Shown: positions 36,389 to 46,000, counted from the first letter of the stretch. The stretch is DNA of 64,000 nt from Flavobacteriaceae bacterium UBA3591 (GCA_002375695.1 DFMO01000008.1:1-64000), one strand, 5' to 3'. A program made the numbers and translations. Notes: a model not told the origin generated them from the letters alone.

Positions 36389-36571
36389 ATGGCTAAAAAA
36401 GGAAATAGAGTACAAGTAATTTTGGAGTGCACAGAGCACAAGGAGTCTGGTAAACCAGGAACTTCTCGTTATATTACGACCAAAAACAAAAAGAACACAC
36501 CCGATAGAATGGAGTTAAAGAAATTTAACCCTATTCTTAAGAAAATGACCGTTCATAAAGAGATTAAATAA
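36389..36571 (+). CDS. rpmG: 50S ribosomal protein L33
   Basis: 60 residues: [19 protein letters not shown], then [22 protein letters not shown], the L33 pattern. Only one cysteine is present, so this is the zinc-free (C-minus) type. It is cotranscribed with rpmB and the DUF4295 gene eight bases downstream. Confidence 0.98.
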   Translation: MAKKGNRVQVILECTEHKESGKPGTSRYITTKNKKNTPDRMELKKFNPILKKMTVHKEIK

Positions 36572-36579
36572 AATATGTC

Positions 36580-36732
36580 ATGGCAAAGAAATCAGTAGCA
36601 TCGTTACAAACAGGTTCAAAACGTTTAACCAAAGCAATAAAAATGGTTAAATCGGAAAAGACAGGAGCTTACACATTTACTGAGTCTATCATGGCTCCAG
36701 AATTTGTGAATGACTGGTTGAATAAAAAGTAA
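36580..36732 (+). CDS. DUF4295 protein, 50 residues
   Basis: A short ORF read directly from the sequence: it starts MAKKSVASLQTGSKRLTKAI and ends VNDWLNKK. It matches the DUF4295 family, a small basic protein found in Bacteroidota always next to L28 and L33, which suggests a ribosome-linked role. That role is inference from position and charge. Start ATG at 36580, stop TAA at 36730-36732; spacing to rpmG is eight bases. A terminator follows. Confidence 0.92.
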   Translation: MAKKSVASLQTGSKRLTKAIKMVKSEKTGAYTFTESIMAPEFVNDWLNKK

Positions 36733-36751
36733 CCAGCTTAAAATATAATGA

Positions 36752-36781
36752 AAAAGCCACTTTTTTGCGAAGGTGGCTTTT
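36752..36781 (+). terminator. Terminator of the rpmB operon
   Basis: AAAAGCCAC at 36752-36760 pairs with GTGGCTTTT at 36773-36781 (9 bp). The T-rich tail also contains the next promoter box. Confidence 0.82.
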
Positions 36782-36783
36782 CG

Positions 36784-36791
36784 TATTTTTG
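36784..36791 (+). promoter_or_regulatory. TAnnTTTG -7 box for ftsY
   Basis: TATTTTTG lies three bases after the rpmB-operon terminator and 61 bases before the ftsY start. It repeats the terminator-then-TATTTTTG arrangement seen before idi. Confidence 0.6.
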
Positions 36792-36852
36792 TTAATTCTA
36801 ATTTGGTTTAAATACTATAGTTTTATTACTTCTCTAATCTCGATAACTAACG

Positions 36853-37806
36853 ATGAGTCTATTTAAAAAAATATTTTCTAAAGAGAAAAAAGAAACCCTC
36901 GATAAAGGGCTCGAAAAAACAAAAACTTCTTTCTTCGATAAATTAAGTAAAGCTGTTGCCGGGAAAAGCAAAGTAGATGACGACGTTTTAGATAATTTAG
37001 AAGAAGTTCTTGTTTCAAGCGATGTTGGAGTAAATACAACACTAAAAGTTATTGATAGAATTGAGGCTCGCGTTGCGAAAGATAAATACCTGGGAACCGA
37101 CGAGCTTAATAAAATTCTACGTGAGGAAATTGCGGGTCTGCTTAGTGAAATAGATTCGGGTAACGCATCAGATTTTGAGATTCCAAGTGATAAAAAGCCC
37201 TATGTAATTATGGTAGTTGGGGTAAATGGAGTTGGCAAAACCACGACCATTGGTAAGTTAGCATATCAATTTAAAAAAGCTGGTAAAAAAGTTGTTTTGG
37301 GTGCTGCAGATACTTTTCGGGCTGCAGCTATTGATCAACTTCAAATTTGGGCAGACCGCACCGATGTGGAAATTGTAAAGCAAAGTATGGGCAGTGATCC
37401 TGCCAGCGTTGCTTTTGATACTTTAAAAAGTGCTGTAAATCAAAATGCAGATGTTGTAATTATAGATACTGCGGGAAGACTTCATAATAAAATAAATTTA
37501 ATGAATGAGCTTTCTAAAGTAAAGCGCGTTATGCAAAAAGTTATACCCGATGCGCCACACGATGTACTTTTAGTTTTAGATGGTTCAACTGGTCAAAACG
37601 CTTTTGAGCAGGCTAAACAATTTACCGCCGCTACCGAAGTTAGTTCGCTTGCAGTAACAAAATTAGATGGTACAGCCAAAGGAGGAGTGGTTATTGGTAT
37701 TAGCGATCAATTTCAAGTTCCTGTAAAATATATCGGGGTAGGGGAAGGAATGGAAGATCTGCAAGTATTTAATAAATTTGAATTTGTCGATTCCTTTTTT
37801 AAATAA
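36853..37806 (+). CDS. ftsY: Signal recognition particle receptor FtsY
   Basis: 317 residues, the short form with almost no acidic A domain. The SRP GTPase NG domain has G1 GVNGVGKTTTIGKLA, DTFRAAAIDQL, G3 DTAGRLHNK and G4 TKLDGTAKGG, ending in EGMEDLQVFNKFEFVDSFF. It receives SRP-bound ribosomes at the inner membrane for co-translational insertion. The stop is immediately followed by the start of a small membrane protein gene. Its position between DUF4295 and rimO is conserved in the family. Confidence 0.98.
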   Translation: MSLFKKIFSKEKKETLDKGLEKTKTSFFDKLSKAVAGKSKVDDDVLDNLEEVLVSSDVGVNTTLKVIDRIEARVAKDKYLGTDELNKILREEIAGLLSEIDSGNASDFEIPSDKKPYVIMVVGVNGVGKTTTIGKLAYQFKKAGKKVVLGAADTFRAAAIDQLQIWADRTDVEIVKQSMGSDPASVAFDTLKSAVNQNADVVIIDTAGRLHNKINLMNELSKVKRVMQKVIPDAPHDVLLVLDGSTGQNAFEQAKQFTAATEVSSLAVTKLDGTAKGGVVIGISDQFQVPVKYIGVGEGMEDLQVFNKFEFVDSFFK

Positions 37807-38160
37807 ATGAAAGATAAAATTGTATCTAAATCGTATAAAGCCTATCAATATTTATTATTAATTCTTATTGGTTATGTAGGTGTTTTAACGGGTTATCATC
37901 TTGTAAATATTATTCGATACTTTATAAAACCCGTTACAAATCCGCTTATGCCTTTGGGGTTTTTTAAATATATCGGGTTTCCGTATATATCTTTTTTACC
38001 TTTTTTAATAGGATTGCTTGTTTTAGGATTATTCTTTGCTAAAAATAGATATTACAAAAAAGGTTACGTAATTTTTTACTTCGTTTTAATCTTAATTTTT
38101 CATCTTTCACAAAGCAGTTTACTTTCGTTTTTTGACAGTTTTAACCCTTACGGCGCGTAA
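37807..38160 (+). CDS. Small membrane protein of unknown function
   Basis: 117 residues with three hydrophobic segments (about 15-35, 58-76 and 86-106) and a lysine-rich N-terminus. I do not recognise a family. The ATG follows the ftsY stop with no gap, so it is translated from the ftsY mRNA. The coupling to a membrane-targeting receptor may be functional or accidental. It is followed by a bidirectional terminator shared with the convergent S9 peptidase gene. Confidence 0.8.
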   Translation: MKDKIVSKSYKAYQYLLLILIGYVGVLTGYHLVNIIRYFIKPVTNPLMPLGFFKYIGFPYISFLPFLIGLLVLGLFFAKNRYYKKGYVIFYFVLILIFHLSQSSLLSFFDSFNPYGA

Positions 38161-38181
38161 TTTATTTAACGTTTTAAATTA

Positions 38182-38218
38182 AAAAACCTGCAAACTTTTA
38201 TAAAGCTTGCAGGTTTTT
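38182..38218. terminator. Bidirectional terminator between convergent genes
   Basis: AAAAACCTGCAA at 38182-38193 pairs perfectly with TTGCAGGTTTTT at 38207-38218 (12 bp). A- and T-runs on both sides allow it to stop ftsY transcripts and those of the S9 peptidase. Confidence 0.88.
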
Positions 38219-38265
38219 AAGTTTAAATTACAACAAATATTATATGTTGCTAAACTTTTTGATTT

Positions 38266-40164
38266 TTAGAGGGTTTCTTTTAACCAGCTAAAAAATTGAC
38301 GTTGCCATACCAGGGCATTTTGTGGTTGTAAAACCCAGTGATTTTCTTCGGGAAAGTAAAGTAGTTTACTTTTTATGCCCTGCAATTGTGCAGCTTGAAA
38401 GGCTCCTAAACCTTGTTCAATTGGCACGCGGTAATCTTTCCCACCTTGTACTATCATAATTGGCGTGTCCCATTTATCAACATAGGTTATAGGGTTAAAT
38501 TCGTTATACGCTTTTTGGGCTTTTGCGTTGCTTTTGTCCCAATACGGGCCACCCATATCATAATTTACGAAAAATAATTCTTCGGTTGTACCATACATTG
38601 CACGTGTGTCAAAAACGCCATCGTGTGCAATAAAGGTTTTAAAACGACCCTCGTGATTTCCTGCTAACCAAAATACCGAATAACCACCAAAACTAGCGCC
38701 AATTGCTCCTAATCGATCGTTGTCTACATAGGGTTCTTTTGCTACATCGTCAATTGCATCTAGGTAGTCTTGCATTGCGCCACCACCCCAATCGCCGCTA
38801 ATAGCTTCGTTCCATGCTACGCCGTGCCCTGGCATACCACGACGGTTTGGCGCAACAATAATATAACCTTGCGAAGCCATTAATTGAAAATTCCAACGGG
38901 TAGAGTAAAATTGCGACAACGGAGATTGCGGTCCGCCTTGTGCATAAAGTAAGGTTGGGTATTTTTTGTTTTTATCAAAATTTGGAGGAAGGATTACCCA
39001 CACAAGCATTTGCTTGCCATCTTTGGTAGTAACCATTCTTTTTTCAACCGTAGGTAAATCTAACTTACCATAAAACTCGGTGTTTACCTGTGTTAGTTGT
39101 TTAAAAGTATTTGTTTTTAAATCGAAAGAGAAAATTTCGGTCGCGTGATTCATATCGGTACGAGTAACGATAAGTTTATTTTCTACTTGAGCAACAATAC
39201 TCGTAACATCAAACTGTCCTTTTGAAAGCTGCTCTACTAGTGGCATCTTTCTTTTTTTGCCAGGATAGTCTACTTTAAAAATTTGTTTTGTTCCATCCAC
39301 GGGTGCAGTAAAGTAAATATCTGAACCATTATTAGCCCACATAAAACCGTTTACTGTGCCATCCCATTGAGCGGTTAAATTTTGTTTTACGCCATTTTCT
39401 AGAACAATAATATCGTTTTTATCGGCTTCGTAACCATCGGTTTTCATTTGCAACCAAGCCAAAACACCATCTTTTGAAAACGCAGGTTGGGTGTCGTAAC
39501 CTTTGTTTTCTGAAGTTATATTTTCAGTTTTTTTAGTAGCTAAGTTATATTTATAAATATCGGTATTGGTGCTTAAGGCGTAATCTGTTCCGGCTAATTT
39601 TTTACTTACGTAGTAAATATTTTCACCTTTTGGTCCCCAAATATAATCTTCATCGCCACCAAAGGGTTCTTGCGGGGTATAATACGGTTGTTGTGGGGTA
39701 ATATTAGTTTCGGCCCCGGTTTTTACATCTTTGTAAAAAACGTGGTTATAGCTTCCGTCGTTGTACTTATCCCAATGGCGATAGTCTAAACTTGTATAAA
39801 CATACGCATCACTTTTAGGTACATCGTTATAAATATCTTTGGCCATAACATCTTTTACGTGTACTTCTTTGTCAAATAAAAGGTATTTTCCATCGGGCGA
39901 CAGATTTTTATCGGCTACTTTGGCTTCTTCTTTGGTAATTTCGGCAAAATTTCCCCCTTCAACCCGCATAGCGTAATACTTGGAGTCGAAACTGTTTTCT
40001 TTCATGTTTGGCGTTGTAACTTTGTAAAAAAGCACTTCGTTGTTTTCTGAAATTCCTACGGGACTTACTTTTTTCACCTGCCATAAAAGCTCGGGTGTCA
40101 TTGTGTTTTGAGCAACTAAGAAGCTAGCGCAAAAGAGGGCTAGCAGTAAAGGTATTTTTTTCAT
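38266..40164 (-). CDS. S9 family dipeptidyl/acylaminoacyl peptidase, secreted
   Basis: 632 residues from the ATG at 40164 (MKKIPLLLALFCASFLVAQ, a signal peptide). A TTG 11 codons upstream would spoil the signal. An N-terminal propeller with PD40-type strands (LSPDGKYLLFD, AFSKDGVLAWL) precedes the catalytic domain with serine in GASFGGYS, aspartate in VQGGKDYRVP and histidine in PEENHWVLQ. The GGPQSPLSQFYSTRWNFQ region resembles Bacteroidota dipeptidyl peptidases of the DPP5/acylaminoacyl type. It probably degrades peptides in the periplasm. It is the second S9 enzyme of the window and is not a close duplicate of the first. Confidence 0.94.
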   Translation of the reverse strand: MKKIPLLLALFCASFLVAQNTMTPELLWQVKKVSPVGISENNEVLFYKVTTPNMKENSFDSKYYAMRVEGGNFAEITKEEAKVADKNLSPDGKYLLFDKEVHVKDVMAKDIYNDVPKSDAYVYTSLDYRHWDKYNDGSYNHVFYKDVKTGAETNITPQQPYYTPQEPFGGDEDYIWGPKGENIYYVSKKLAGTDYALSTNTDIYKYNLATKKTENITSENKGYDTQPAFSKDGVLAWLQMKTDGYEADKNDIIVLENGVKQNLTAQWDGTVNGFMWANNGSDIYFTAPVDGTKQIFKVDYPGKKRKMPLVEQLSKGQFDVTSIVAQVENKLIVTRTDMNHATEIFSFDLKTNTFKQLTQVNTEFYGKLDLPTVEKRMVTTKDGKQMLVWVILPPNFDKNKKYPTLLYAQGGPQSPLSQFYSTRWNFQLMASQGYIIVAPNRRGMPGHGVAWNEAISGDWGGGAMQDYLDAIDDVAKEPYVDNDRLGAIGASFGGYSVFWLAGNHEGRFKTFIAHDGVFDTRAMYGTTEELFFVNYDMGGPYWDKSNAKAQKAYNEFNPITYVDKWDTPIMIVQGGKDYRVPIEQGLGAFQAAQLQGIKSKLLYFPEENHWVLQPQNALVWQRQFFSWLKETL

Positions 40165-40227
40165 TTTACATTTTTTTAGAACCGTAAAGTTACTCAAAAT
40201 AGTTGGTAGCTTAAATGCCTTTTGCTA

Positions 40228-40261
40228 TTTGTGAATTTGGCGTTTTTTAATAGTATCTTTG
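40228..40261 (+). promoter_or_regulatory. Promoter of rimO
   Basis: TTTG at 40228-40231, a 22-base spacer and TATCTTTG at 40254-40261 fit the Bacteroidota promoter pattern. The rimO start codon lies 21 bases downstream. Confidence 0.72.
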
Positions 40262-40282
40262 CACCCCTATTAAAAAAAATAT

Positions 40283-41587
40283 ATGCGTACCAAAACCTTA
40301 AAAAAGAACAAGATAAATGTGGTAACCTTGGGTTGTTCCAAGAATGTGTATGACAGCGAAGTGCTTATGGGCCAACTGCGCGCTAGCAAAAAAGAAGTTG
40401 TACACGAAGAAGAAGGCAATATTGTGGTTATAAATACCTGTGGATTTATTGCAAATGCTAAAGAAGAAAGTATAAACACCATTTTAGAATTTGTTCAAAA
40501 GAAGGAAGAAGGTGTGGTTGATAAGGTTTTTGTTACCGGATGTCTTTCTGAAAGATATAAACCCGACTTGCAAAAAGAAATACCCAATGTTGATCAATAC
40601 TTTGGTACTACCGAATTGCCGAGCTTATTAAAAGCCTTGGGTGCCGATTATAAACACGAACTAATTGGCGAACGAATTACAACTACCCCAAAAAACTACG
40701 CCTATTTTAAAATAGCCGAAGGTTGCGATAGACCGTGTTCATTTTGTGCAATCCCTATTATGCGCGGAAAACACAGAAGTACACCTATTGAAGATTTGGT
40801 AACCGAAGCCGAAAAACTGGCATCCAACGGTGTTAAAGAATTAATTTTAATAGCACAAGATTTAACCTATTACGGCTTAGATTTATATAAAAAACGAAAC
40901 TTAGCGCAACTTCTTAAGGAGTTAGTAAAAGTAGAGGGAATAGAATGGATTAGATTGCACTATGCTTTTCCAACGGGTTTCCCAATGGATGTGCTTGAAG
41001 TAATGCGCAACGAGCCAAAAGTGTGTAATTATATCGATATTCCGTTGCAGCACATTTCAGATTCTATCTTAAAATCCATGCGCCGTGGAACTACTAAAGC
41101 AAAGACTACAAAATTGTTAGAAGATTTTAGAGCTTCAGTTCCCGAAATGGCCATTAGAACCACGCTTATTGTAGGGTATCCTGGCGAAACCGAAGAAGAT
41201 TTCCAAACCCTAAAGCAGTGGGTAAAAGAGATGCGTTTTGAACGTTTAGGTTGTTTTACATATTCTCACGAAGAAAATACACACGCCTATAATCTTGAAG
41301 ACGATGTGCCCGAAGATGTAAAAATGGATCGTGCCAACCAAATTATGGAAATACAATCGCAAATTTCTTGGGAATTGAATCAGCAGAAAGTAGGGAAGGA
41401 GTTTAGAGTTATGATTGACCGTAAAGAAGGCGGTTATTTTGTGGGTAGAACCGAATTTGACAGCCCCGATGTAGATAACGAAGTTTTAATTAATGCCGAA
41501 GATGATTATTTACGTACGGGTGAATTCTTTAATGTGAAAATAACGGCTGCCGAAGATTTTGATTTATATGCCGAAGTTGTAAAATAA
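40283..41587 (+). CDS. rimO: Ribosomal protein S12 methylthiotransferase RimO
   Basis: 434 residues. The N-terminal MTTase domain (NVVTLGCSKNVYDSE, INTCGFI, TGCLSERY) carries the three cysteines of the auxiliary iron-sulfur cluster. The radical-SAM core has C148-x3-C152-x2-C155 in GCDRPCSFC. A TRAM domain closes the C-terminus. The SKNVYDSE and GCLSERY signatures point to RimO rather than MiaB. The enzyme adds a methylthio group to the conserved aspartate of ribosomal protein S12. It has its own promoter and is divergent from the S9 peptidase. Confidence 0.97.
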   Translation: MRTKTLKKNKINVVTLGCSKNVYDSEVLMGQLRASKKEVVHEEEGNIVVINTCGFIANAKEESINTILEFVQKKEEGVVDKVFVTGCLSERYKPDLQKEIPNVDQYFGTTELPSLLKALGADYKHELIGERITTTPKNYAYFKIAEGCDRPCSFCAIPIMRGKHRSTPIEDLVTEAEKLASNGVKELILIAQDLTYYGLDLYKKRNLAQLLKELVKVEGIEWIRLHYAFPTGFPMDVLEVMRNEPKVCNYIDIPLQHISDSILKSMRRGTTKAKTTKLLEDFRASVPEMAIRTTLIVGYPGETEEDFQTLKQWVKEMRFERLGCFTYSHEENTHAYNLEDDVPEDVKMDRANQIMEIQSQISWELNQQKVGKEFRVMIDRKEGGYFVGRTEFDSPDVDNEVLINAEDDYLRTGEFFNVKITAAEDFDLYAEVVK

Positions 41588-41668
41588 ATTGACCTTTTAT
41601 TACACGTTTTCCTGTGTAGCAAAAGGTCAATTTTCAAACAAACTTAGCGTAAGTTTTATTTACGAGTT

Positions 41669-42928
41669 TTATTCTTCGCAAATATCGTTTCCAACGTTAT
41701 TGCTAAAGGTTACATTATTGTAAGAAACTGAAGAATCGGGATGTAACGCTCTTTCAATAATTCCGCAGCCACCGCTATTTGTAATATGTACGTTAGTTAA
41801 TGTAATAGAAAGTGTAGAGGTGGTTTGGTCTCCTAATGATAGTGCAGCGGGAGTGTCAAACCAATCCCAATGCGATTGTCCGGCGTCTGCAATAATAGCG
41901 TTTTGAATTAAATTTAAACTACTGTTGCTTTGTGTTAAATTTATACCTTTCCAGCTACCCATTCCATATTGGCCAGAAAACACAACATTATTGTCTGGAG
42001 TTCCTAACGCTTCAAATACCGTGTTTCCGTCCCTTACTTGAATACCGTATTCTTCGGCGAAAATTAATTCGCATCCTTCGGTAATTCTTAAATGGCCTGG
42101 TTTTTCATTTGCTCTATCGTGAATAACAAGAATATTTTCATCGATAAAAAATGGTATTCCTGGGTTTAACCAAGTGTGTACAGGACCGTTTACTTCATCT
42201 TCAATAAAGCCACGATTGTAGATAGAACCTGAGTTTACATAAACTTCATTAGATCCATTATCTGCATAAATACTTTCTGCACCATCTAAAAACTTTACTT
42301 TTCTAGCGGCAATTTGCATGGGATATCCCTGGTTGCCAATAATTGTATTAGATTGATAACCTTCAATGTTTGCTCCTGGAGCAATAAAAATACCGTCGTG
42401 CTTATTATTTCTAATAATAGTATTTTTTATTTCAATTTTACTATTGTTATCTGCGTAGAGTGCAGCTCTACTACCATCTGTTGCACCTGCAAATTCAAGT
42501 ATAACGTGGTTAAATTTGTTATTTAAGTCGCCAGAGGTTAAAAGTATTCTTTCCCAGGCCCCTGGTGTACTATTTGTTCCGGTAAACGTAATAGGTTTAT
42601 CGGCTGTTCCAACTGCGGTAATTGAACCAGTAAAGGAATCGTAATCTTGCACGTGCATTCCACCGCCTTGTTCAAAAGCAATTGTTACGCCTGGCTCGAT
42701 AATAAGCGGAGCGTATACTTTAACAAAGCACGGCCAAATATAATCTACACCTTCGCCACGATCTGTAAGTATCATTTCTTCTTCAATGATATTACAACTT
42801 AATACTAAGGGTTCTACTATTGGGTCTGGCTCTGCGGGTGCGTCATCATCAGAACTACAACTTGTGTATGCAAAACTGGCAATTGCTAAAATTAAAAGTG
42901 GTTTTAACCTGAATTGAGAAATCTTCAT
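41669..42928 (-). CDS. Surface-type lipoprotein with right-handed beta-helix
   Basis: 419 residues. The lipoprotein signal ends in Y-T-S-C (Cys 23), followed by S-S-D-D-D, which fits the acidic lipoprotein export signal that sends Bacteroidota lipoproteins to the outer face of the outer membrane. The body shows repeating short strands with asparagine ladders (IEIKNTIIRNNKHDGIFI, TIIGNQGYPMQI, ITLTNVHITNSGGCGII) characteristic of a pectate-lyase-like parallel beta-helix. No catalytic residues could be assigned, so it may be a lyase, a binding protein or a structural protein. It is not in a recognisable polysaccharide-utilisation locus. Confidence 0.88.
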   Translation of the reverse strand: MKISQFRLKPLLILAIASFAYTSCSSDDDAPAEPDPIVEPLVLSCNIIEEEMILTDRGEGVDYIWPCFVKVYAPLIIEPGVTIAFEQGGGMHVQDYDSFTGSITAVGTADKPITFTGTNSTPGAWERILLTSGDLNNKFNHVILEFAGATDGSRAALYADNNSKIEIKNTIIRNNKHDGIFIAPGANIEGYQSNTIIGNQGYPMQIAARKVKFLDGAESIYADNGSNEVYVNSGSIYNRGFIEDEVNGPVHTWLNPGIPFFIDENILVIHDRANEKPGHLRITEGCELIFAEEYGIQVRDGNTVFEALGTPDNNVVFSGQYGMGSWKGINLTQSNSSLNLIQNAIIADAGQSHWDWFDTPAALSLGDQTTSTLSITLTNVHITNSGGCGIIERALHPDSSVSYNNVTFSNNVGNDICEE

Positions 42929-42949
42929 TTTTTATTTTCTTTAAATTCT

Positions 42950-42977
42950 ATTAAAGCCCATATTTACTGGCTTTAAT
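42950..42977 (-). other. Hairpin in the leader of the beta-helix lipoprotein gene
   Basis: ATTAAAGCC at 42950-42958 pairs with GGCTTTAAT at 42969-42977 (9 bp, 10-base loop). It lies 21 bases upstream of the lipoprotein start on the minus strand and lacks a T-run, so it is either a leader structure or a weak stop for the regulator transcript upstream. Confidence 0.4.
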
Positions 42978-43216
42978 ATGAGTTATTAAACAATAATTTT
43001 TTTAGAATAATTCAGCCAAAACTAACAAGCAAAGAAGGGTTGCACAATACAAAATGAGTATTCAGTACAATTGAATTAGAATTTGGTTAACCAAGTTGTA
43101 TTTAGAAAAGTCTAGTGATAAATAATAAAATCAATACTTCGTTTTGTAATTTTCTGAAATAAAATTTGTAGCCCGAGTAACTAAAAAGCTTTGAATTTTT
43201 TCTTTATATAAAGTCG

Positions 43217-43975
43217 CTATTTAAACCGAAGCATAGTTTCAAGAATATGATTTACTTGCTTTGTTTTTTGTCTTGAAACAGGCACTTCAACATCATCGTG
43301 CATCACCAAACTGCCTCCGTCATGCTTTAAAATTCCTTTTACATAGCGCGGATTGATTAAATGTGATTGATGCACCCGAACAAAACCGTGTTCAGATAAA
43401 AGTTCGTCAATCTCTTTTAGCGTTCTGCTTATTAACACCTTGTTTTGATCTTTGCAAAATATATGGGTGTAATTACTGTCAGACTGACATCGCACAATAT
43501 TATCGATTTCTACAATTTGGTACCCAATACCCGTAGGCAGTGCAATTTGTGAACATTCGTTGTCGGTTTTATCGAGGTGTTTTTGAAATAATTCCCATTG
43601 TTTATCAGACGTTTTATTGCGTCTTTTTTCCCAGTTTGAAAGTGCTTTTACAATATTTTTTTCGGTAATAGGTTTTAGTAAATAATTGATAGCACTATAA
43701 CGAAATGCTTTTATGGCATATTGATCATAAGCCGTTGTAAAAATTACATCAAAATTAATAGGGAAAAGATTATCTAAAAGCGCAAAGCCGTTTAATTTGG
43801 GCATTTCAATATCTAAAAATAATAAATCTGGCGGGTTGTTTTTTATAAATTCCAAGCCTTCAATTGGGTTTGTAAAAATACCCGTGATTGTATAATCGGA
43901 ATGAATTTTTTCGATTAAACTCGCTAATACATTGGTGCAATGCATCTCGTCATCTATAATTATTATTTTTGCCAT
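43217..43975 (-). CDS. LytTR family response regulator
   Basis: 252 residues. An N-terminal receiver domain (KIIIIDDEMHCTNVL, phosphoacceptor Asp in LLFLDIEMPKLNGF, TAYDQYAIKAF, and the Lys in YLLKPI) is joined to a C-terminal LytTR DNA-binding domain (about 150-250; IVRCQSDSNYTHIF, RTLKEIDELL and RVHQSHLINPRYV). Members bind imperfect direct repeats upstream of target genes. It starts three bases after the histidine kinase stop and forms a two-gene two-component system. The gap to the next gene downstream is 288 bases and holds no gene. Confidence 0.95.
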   Translation of the reverse strand: MAKIIIIDDEMHCTNVLASLIEKIHSDYTITGIFTNPIEGLEFIKNNPPDLLFLDIEMPKLNGFALLDNLFPINFDVIFTTAYDQYAIKAFRYSAINYLLKPITEKNIVKALSNWEKRRNKTSDKQWELFQKHLDKTDNECSQIALPTGIGYQIVEIDNIVRCQSDSNYTHIFCKDQNKVLISRTLKEIDELLSEHGFVRVHQSHLINPRYVKGILKHDGGSLVMHDDVEVPVSRQKTKQVNHILETMLRFK

Positions 43976-43978
43976 TTC

Positions 43979-46000
43979 TTAATATTGATATGTTAGTATT
44001 ATTCGTGTGCCCAAGGCGCGACCGTCCTCTTCTAAATCGATTATTTTATACCGAATCGTATTTTCGTTTAAATGGTTATGAAGCGTCAAGCGCTCCTCCA
44101 CAATTTGTGTCCCTACAGAGGCGTGCAATTTTCTTCTTTTTGCGCTTTCTTTTCTTCCTATCCCGTTATCTTCTATAATTATTTTTAAATTTTCGGCGGT
44201 ATCAAAAATTATATCCAATCTCTTTTCGGTCTTTAAACTGGGTTGAAGTCCGTGCCAAATAGCATTTTCGACTAAAGGTTGCAATAATAAAGGTGGGATT
44301 TGATACTGCGATAGGGTATCTCTATCGTTAGCCTCAATATTGTAAATAAATTGGCTACCCATTCTATTTTGTTCTAATGAAAGATATAATTCTAAAATCT
44401 CTAACTCTTCTTCAACACTTATTTTTTTGCGATCGCTGTTTTGCAAAATACCTCGCAACAAACTAGAAAAATCGTCTAAATATATGGAGGCATCATCATT
44501 TCTGGAAGTCATTATTAAATGTTTAATAGCATTTAAACTATTAAAAATAAAGTGTGGATTCATTTGTGAACGCAGCGCTATCATTTCGGTTTCTTTAATT
44601 CGCTGGGTAAATTCTCGTTTTATTTTTTCTTCTTTTTCTCTTTCTATTTCAGAGTATAGCTCAATTAATTCGGCTGTTTTATCGTGAATTTTATTGTCCA
44701 AGCGTCTATTCATATTTTCCTGCAACAATTTGTTTTCTTGTAATTGCGCAATTAATTTTTTGTTTGCTTTTGCCTTTTCTTTTTGAAGTAGAAACACATT
44801 TTGTCCCAATGCAAGGGAAAAGCAATATACTTCAGCCAGTAAACCAATTTGAAAAATAATATTGGGCGCTTCTTTAAAATTAAATATACCGCCAAGCAAC
44901 AAACTTTTATCGCCCGCCCCAATGTACGAGCCTAAAAGGGCGCCAATAAAAAAGAAGGATTGCCCAAAAATAAAATAGATAAGTAGTGGATGCTTGACCT
45001 TGTAAATTATCCAAAAAATTAAAACAAAATTTATTGGTAAAATTATTATTCTAACAATTAAAAATACGATGGATGCTATTTTGTGATCCTGTGTAAAAAG
45101 ATTAACTCCAAACCTCAATACCGCATAAATAAAACACGCCCACCCTAAATAAGTTAATATCTTGGCTAAAAGCTTGTCGTAGTCTTCAACTTTTAAAAGC
45201 TTAATTATAAAGAATATGTAAAACCCAATAAAAGTAAATTGAACGGGCTCAAAAAGCTGTATCGACAAACTTGGTTGATACTGAAAAATATTGCCAACTG
45301 GCGCCAGCGTACTTCGCAATACAGTAAATCCATAAATTAATTGAAAAAATAAATACCCCAAGTAATAGGTATAGAGCTTTTCTCTTAATCTAAACCAAAA
45401 AACTATGGCAAAGATTATAATGGTAAATATGGATATTATATAAAAATAAAGAAAGCCAATAGACTTGGTTTGCTCATTAAAATCTATTAAATAATGCTTT
45501 AAATAACCTTCTTCAGAATACAGGGTTGGGGTGTTGTCTAAATTGGTATTATACACGCGTAGCAATCTTACATAAACAAGCGAATTTTCTTGAGCTGCTA
45601 CCGAAATTGGTATAAAATAATCTACTGTTTTATTTACGCGCTGCGGCATGGGTAAAAAATACCCGTTGTCCATTTTTTTAAAATTTCCGTTTATGTTTTG
45701 ATATACCGTTGTATGTTGGTCTATACTGTACAAATAGCATAAAACGCTTTCTTGTGAATTATTCTTAAGCTTAAATTTTAACCAGATAGCCGAATCGCGC
45801 GAGGCTTCAAATTTAGGTGTAAATTTTTGCCAATTATCTTGTTGTAAAATAGATTGAAATGATGCGTTTTTGTCTGTTTTAAGCGCTTCTACTTTATTTG
45901 TTAATGGAAGCTTGTCTGTGATAGAATCTACAGCAATTTGGCCATGCATTGCCCATGCATTTGCCAAAAAACAAACAACAATTATTAAATAGGTTTTCAT
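43979..46000 (-). CDS. 7TM-DISM sensor histidine kinase (LytS-type HisKA_internal)
   Basis: 673 residues. A signal peptide (ends WAMHGQ) leads to an extracellular 7TMR-DISM sensor domain (about 25-180), seven membrane helices (about 185-400), a long coiled coil (about 400-470), the HisKA_internal motif SQMNPHFIFNSLNAIKH with the phospho-accepting histidine, and a HATPase domain (PLLLQPLVENAIWHGL and IIEDNGIGRKES). The kinase signals to the LytTR regulator three bases downstream. DISM domains often bind carbohydrates or other small ligands. The ligand is unknown. The partner genes suggest envelope sensing, but no target site was identified. Confidence 0.95.
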   Translation of the reverse strand: MKTYLIIVVCFLANAWAMHGQIAVDSITDKLPLTNKVEALKTDKNASFQSILQQDNWQKFTPKFEASRDSAIWLKFKLKNNSQESVLCYLYSIDQHTTVYQNINGNFKKMDNGYFLPMPQRVNKTVDYFIPISVAAQENSLVYVRLLRVYNTNLDNTPTLYSEEGYLKHYLIDFNEQTKSIGFLYFYIISIFTIIIFAIVFWFRLREKLYTYYLGYLFFQLIYGFTVLRSTLAPVGNIFQYQPSLSIQLFEPVQFTFIGFYIFFIIKLLKVEDYDKLLAKILTYLGWACFIYAVLRFGVNLFTQDHKIASIVFLIVRIIILPINFVLIFWIIYKVKHPLLIYFIFGQSFFFIGALLGSYIGAGDKSLLLGGIFNFKEAPNIIFQIGLLAEVYCFSLALGQNVFLLQKEKAKANKKLIAQLQENKLLQENMNRRLDNKIHDKTAELIELYSEIEREKEEKIKREFTQRIKETEMIALRSQMNPHFIFNSLNAIKHLIMTSRNDDASIYLDDFSSLLRGILQNSDRKKISVEEELEILELYLSLEQNRMGSQFIYNIEANDRDTLSQYQIPPLLLQPLVENAIWHGLQPSLKTEKRLDIIFDTAENLKIIIEDNGIGRKESAKRRKLHASVGTQIVEERLTLHNHLNENTIRYKIIDLEEDGRALGTRIILTYQY

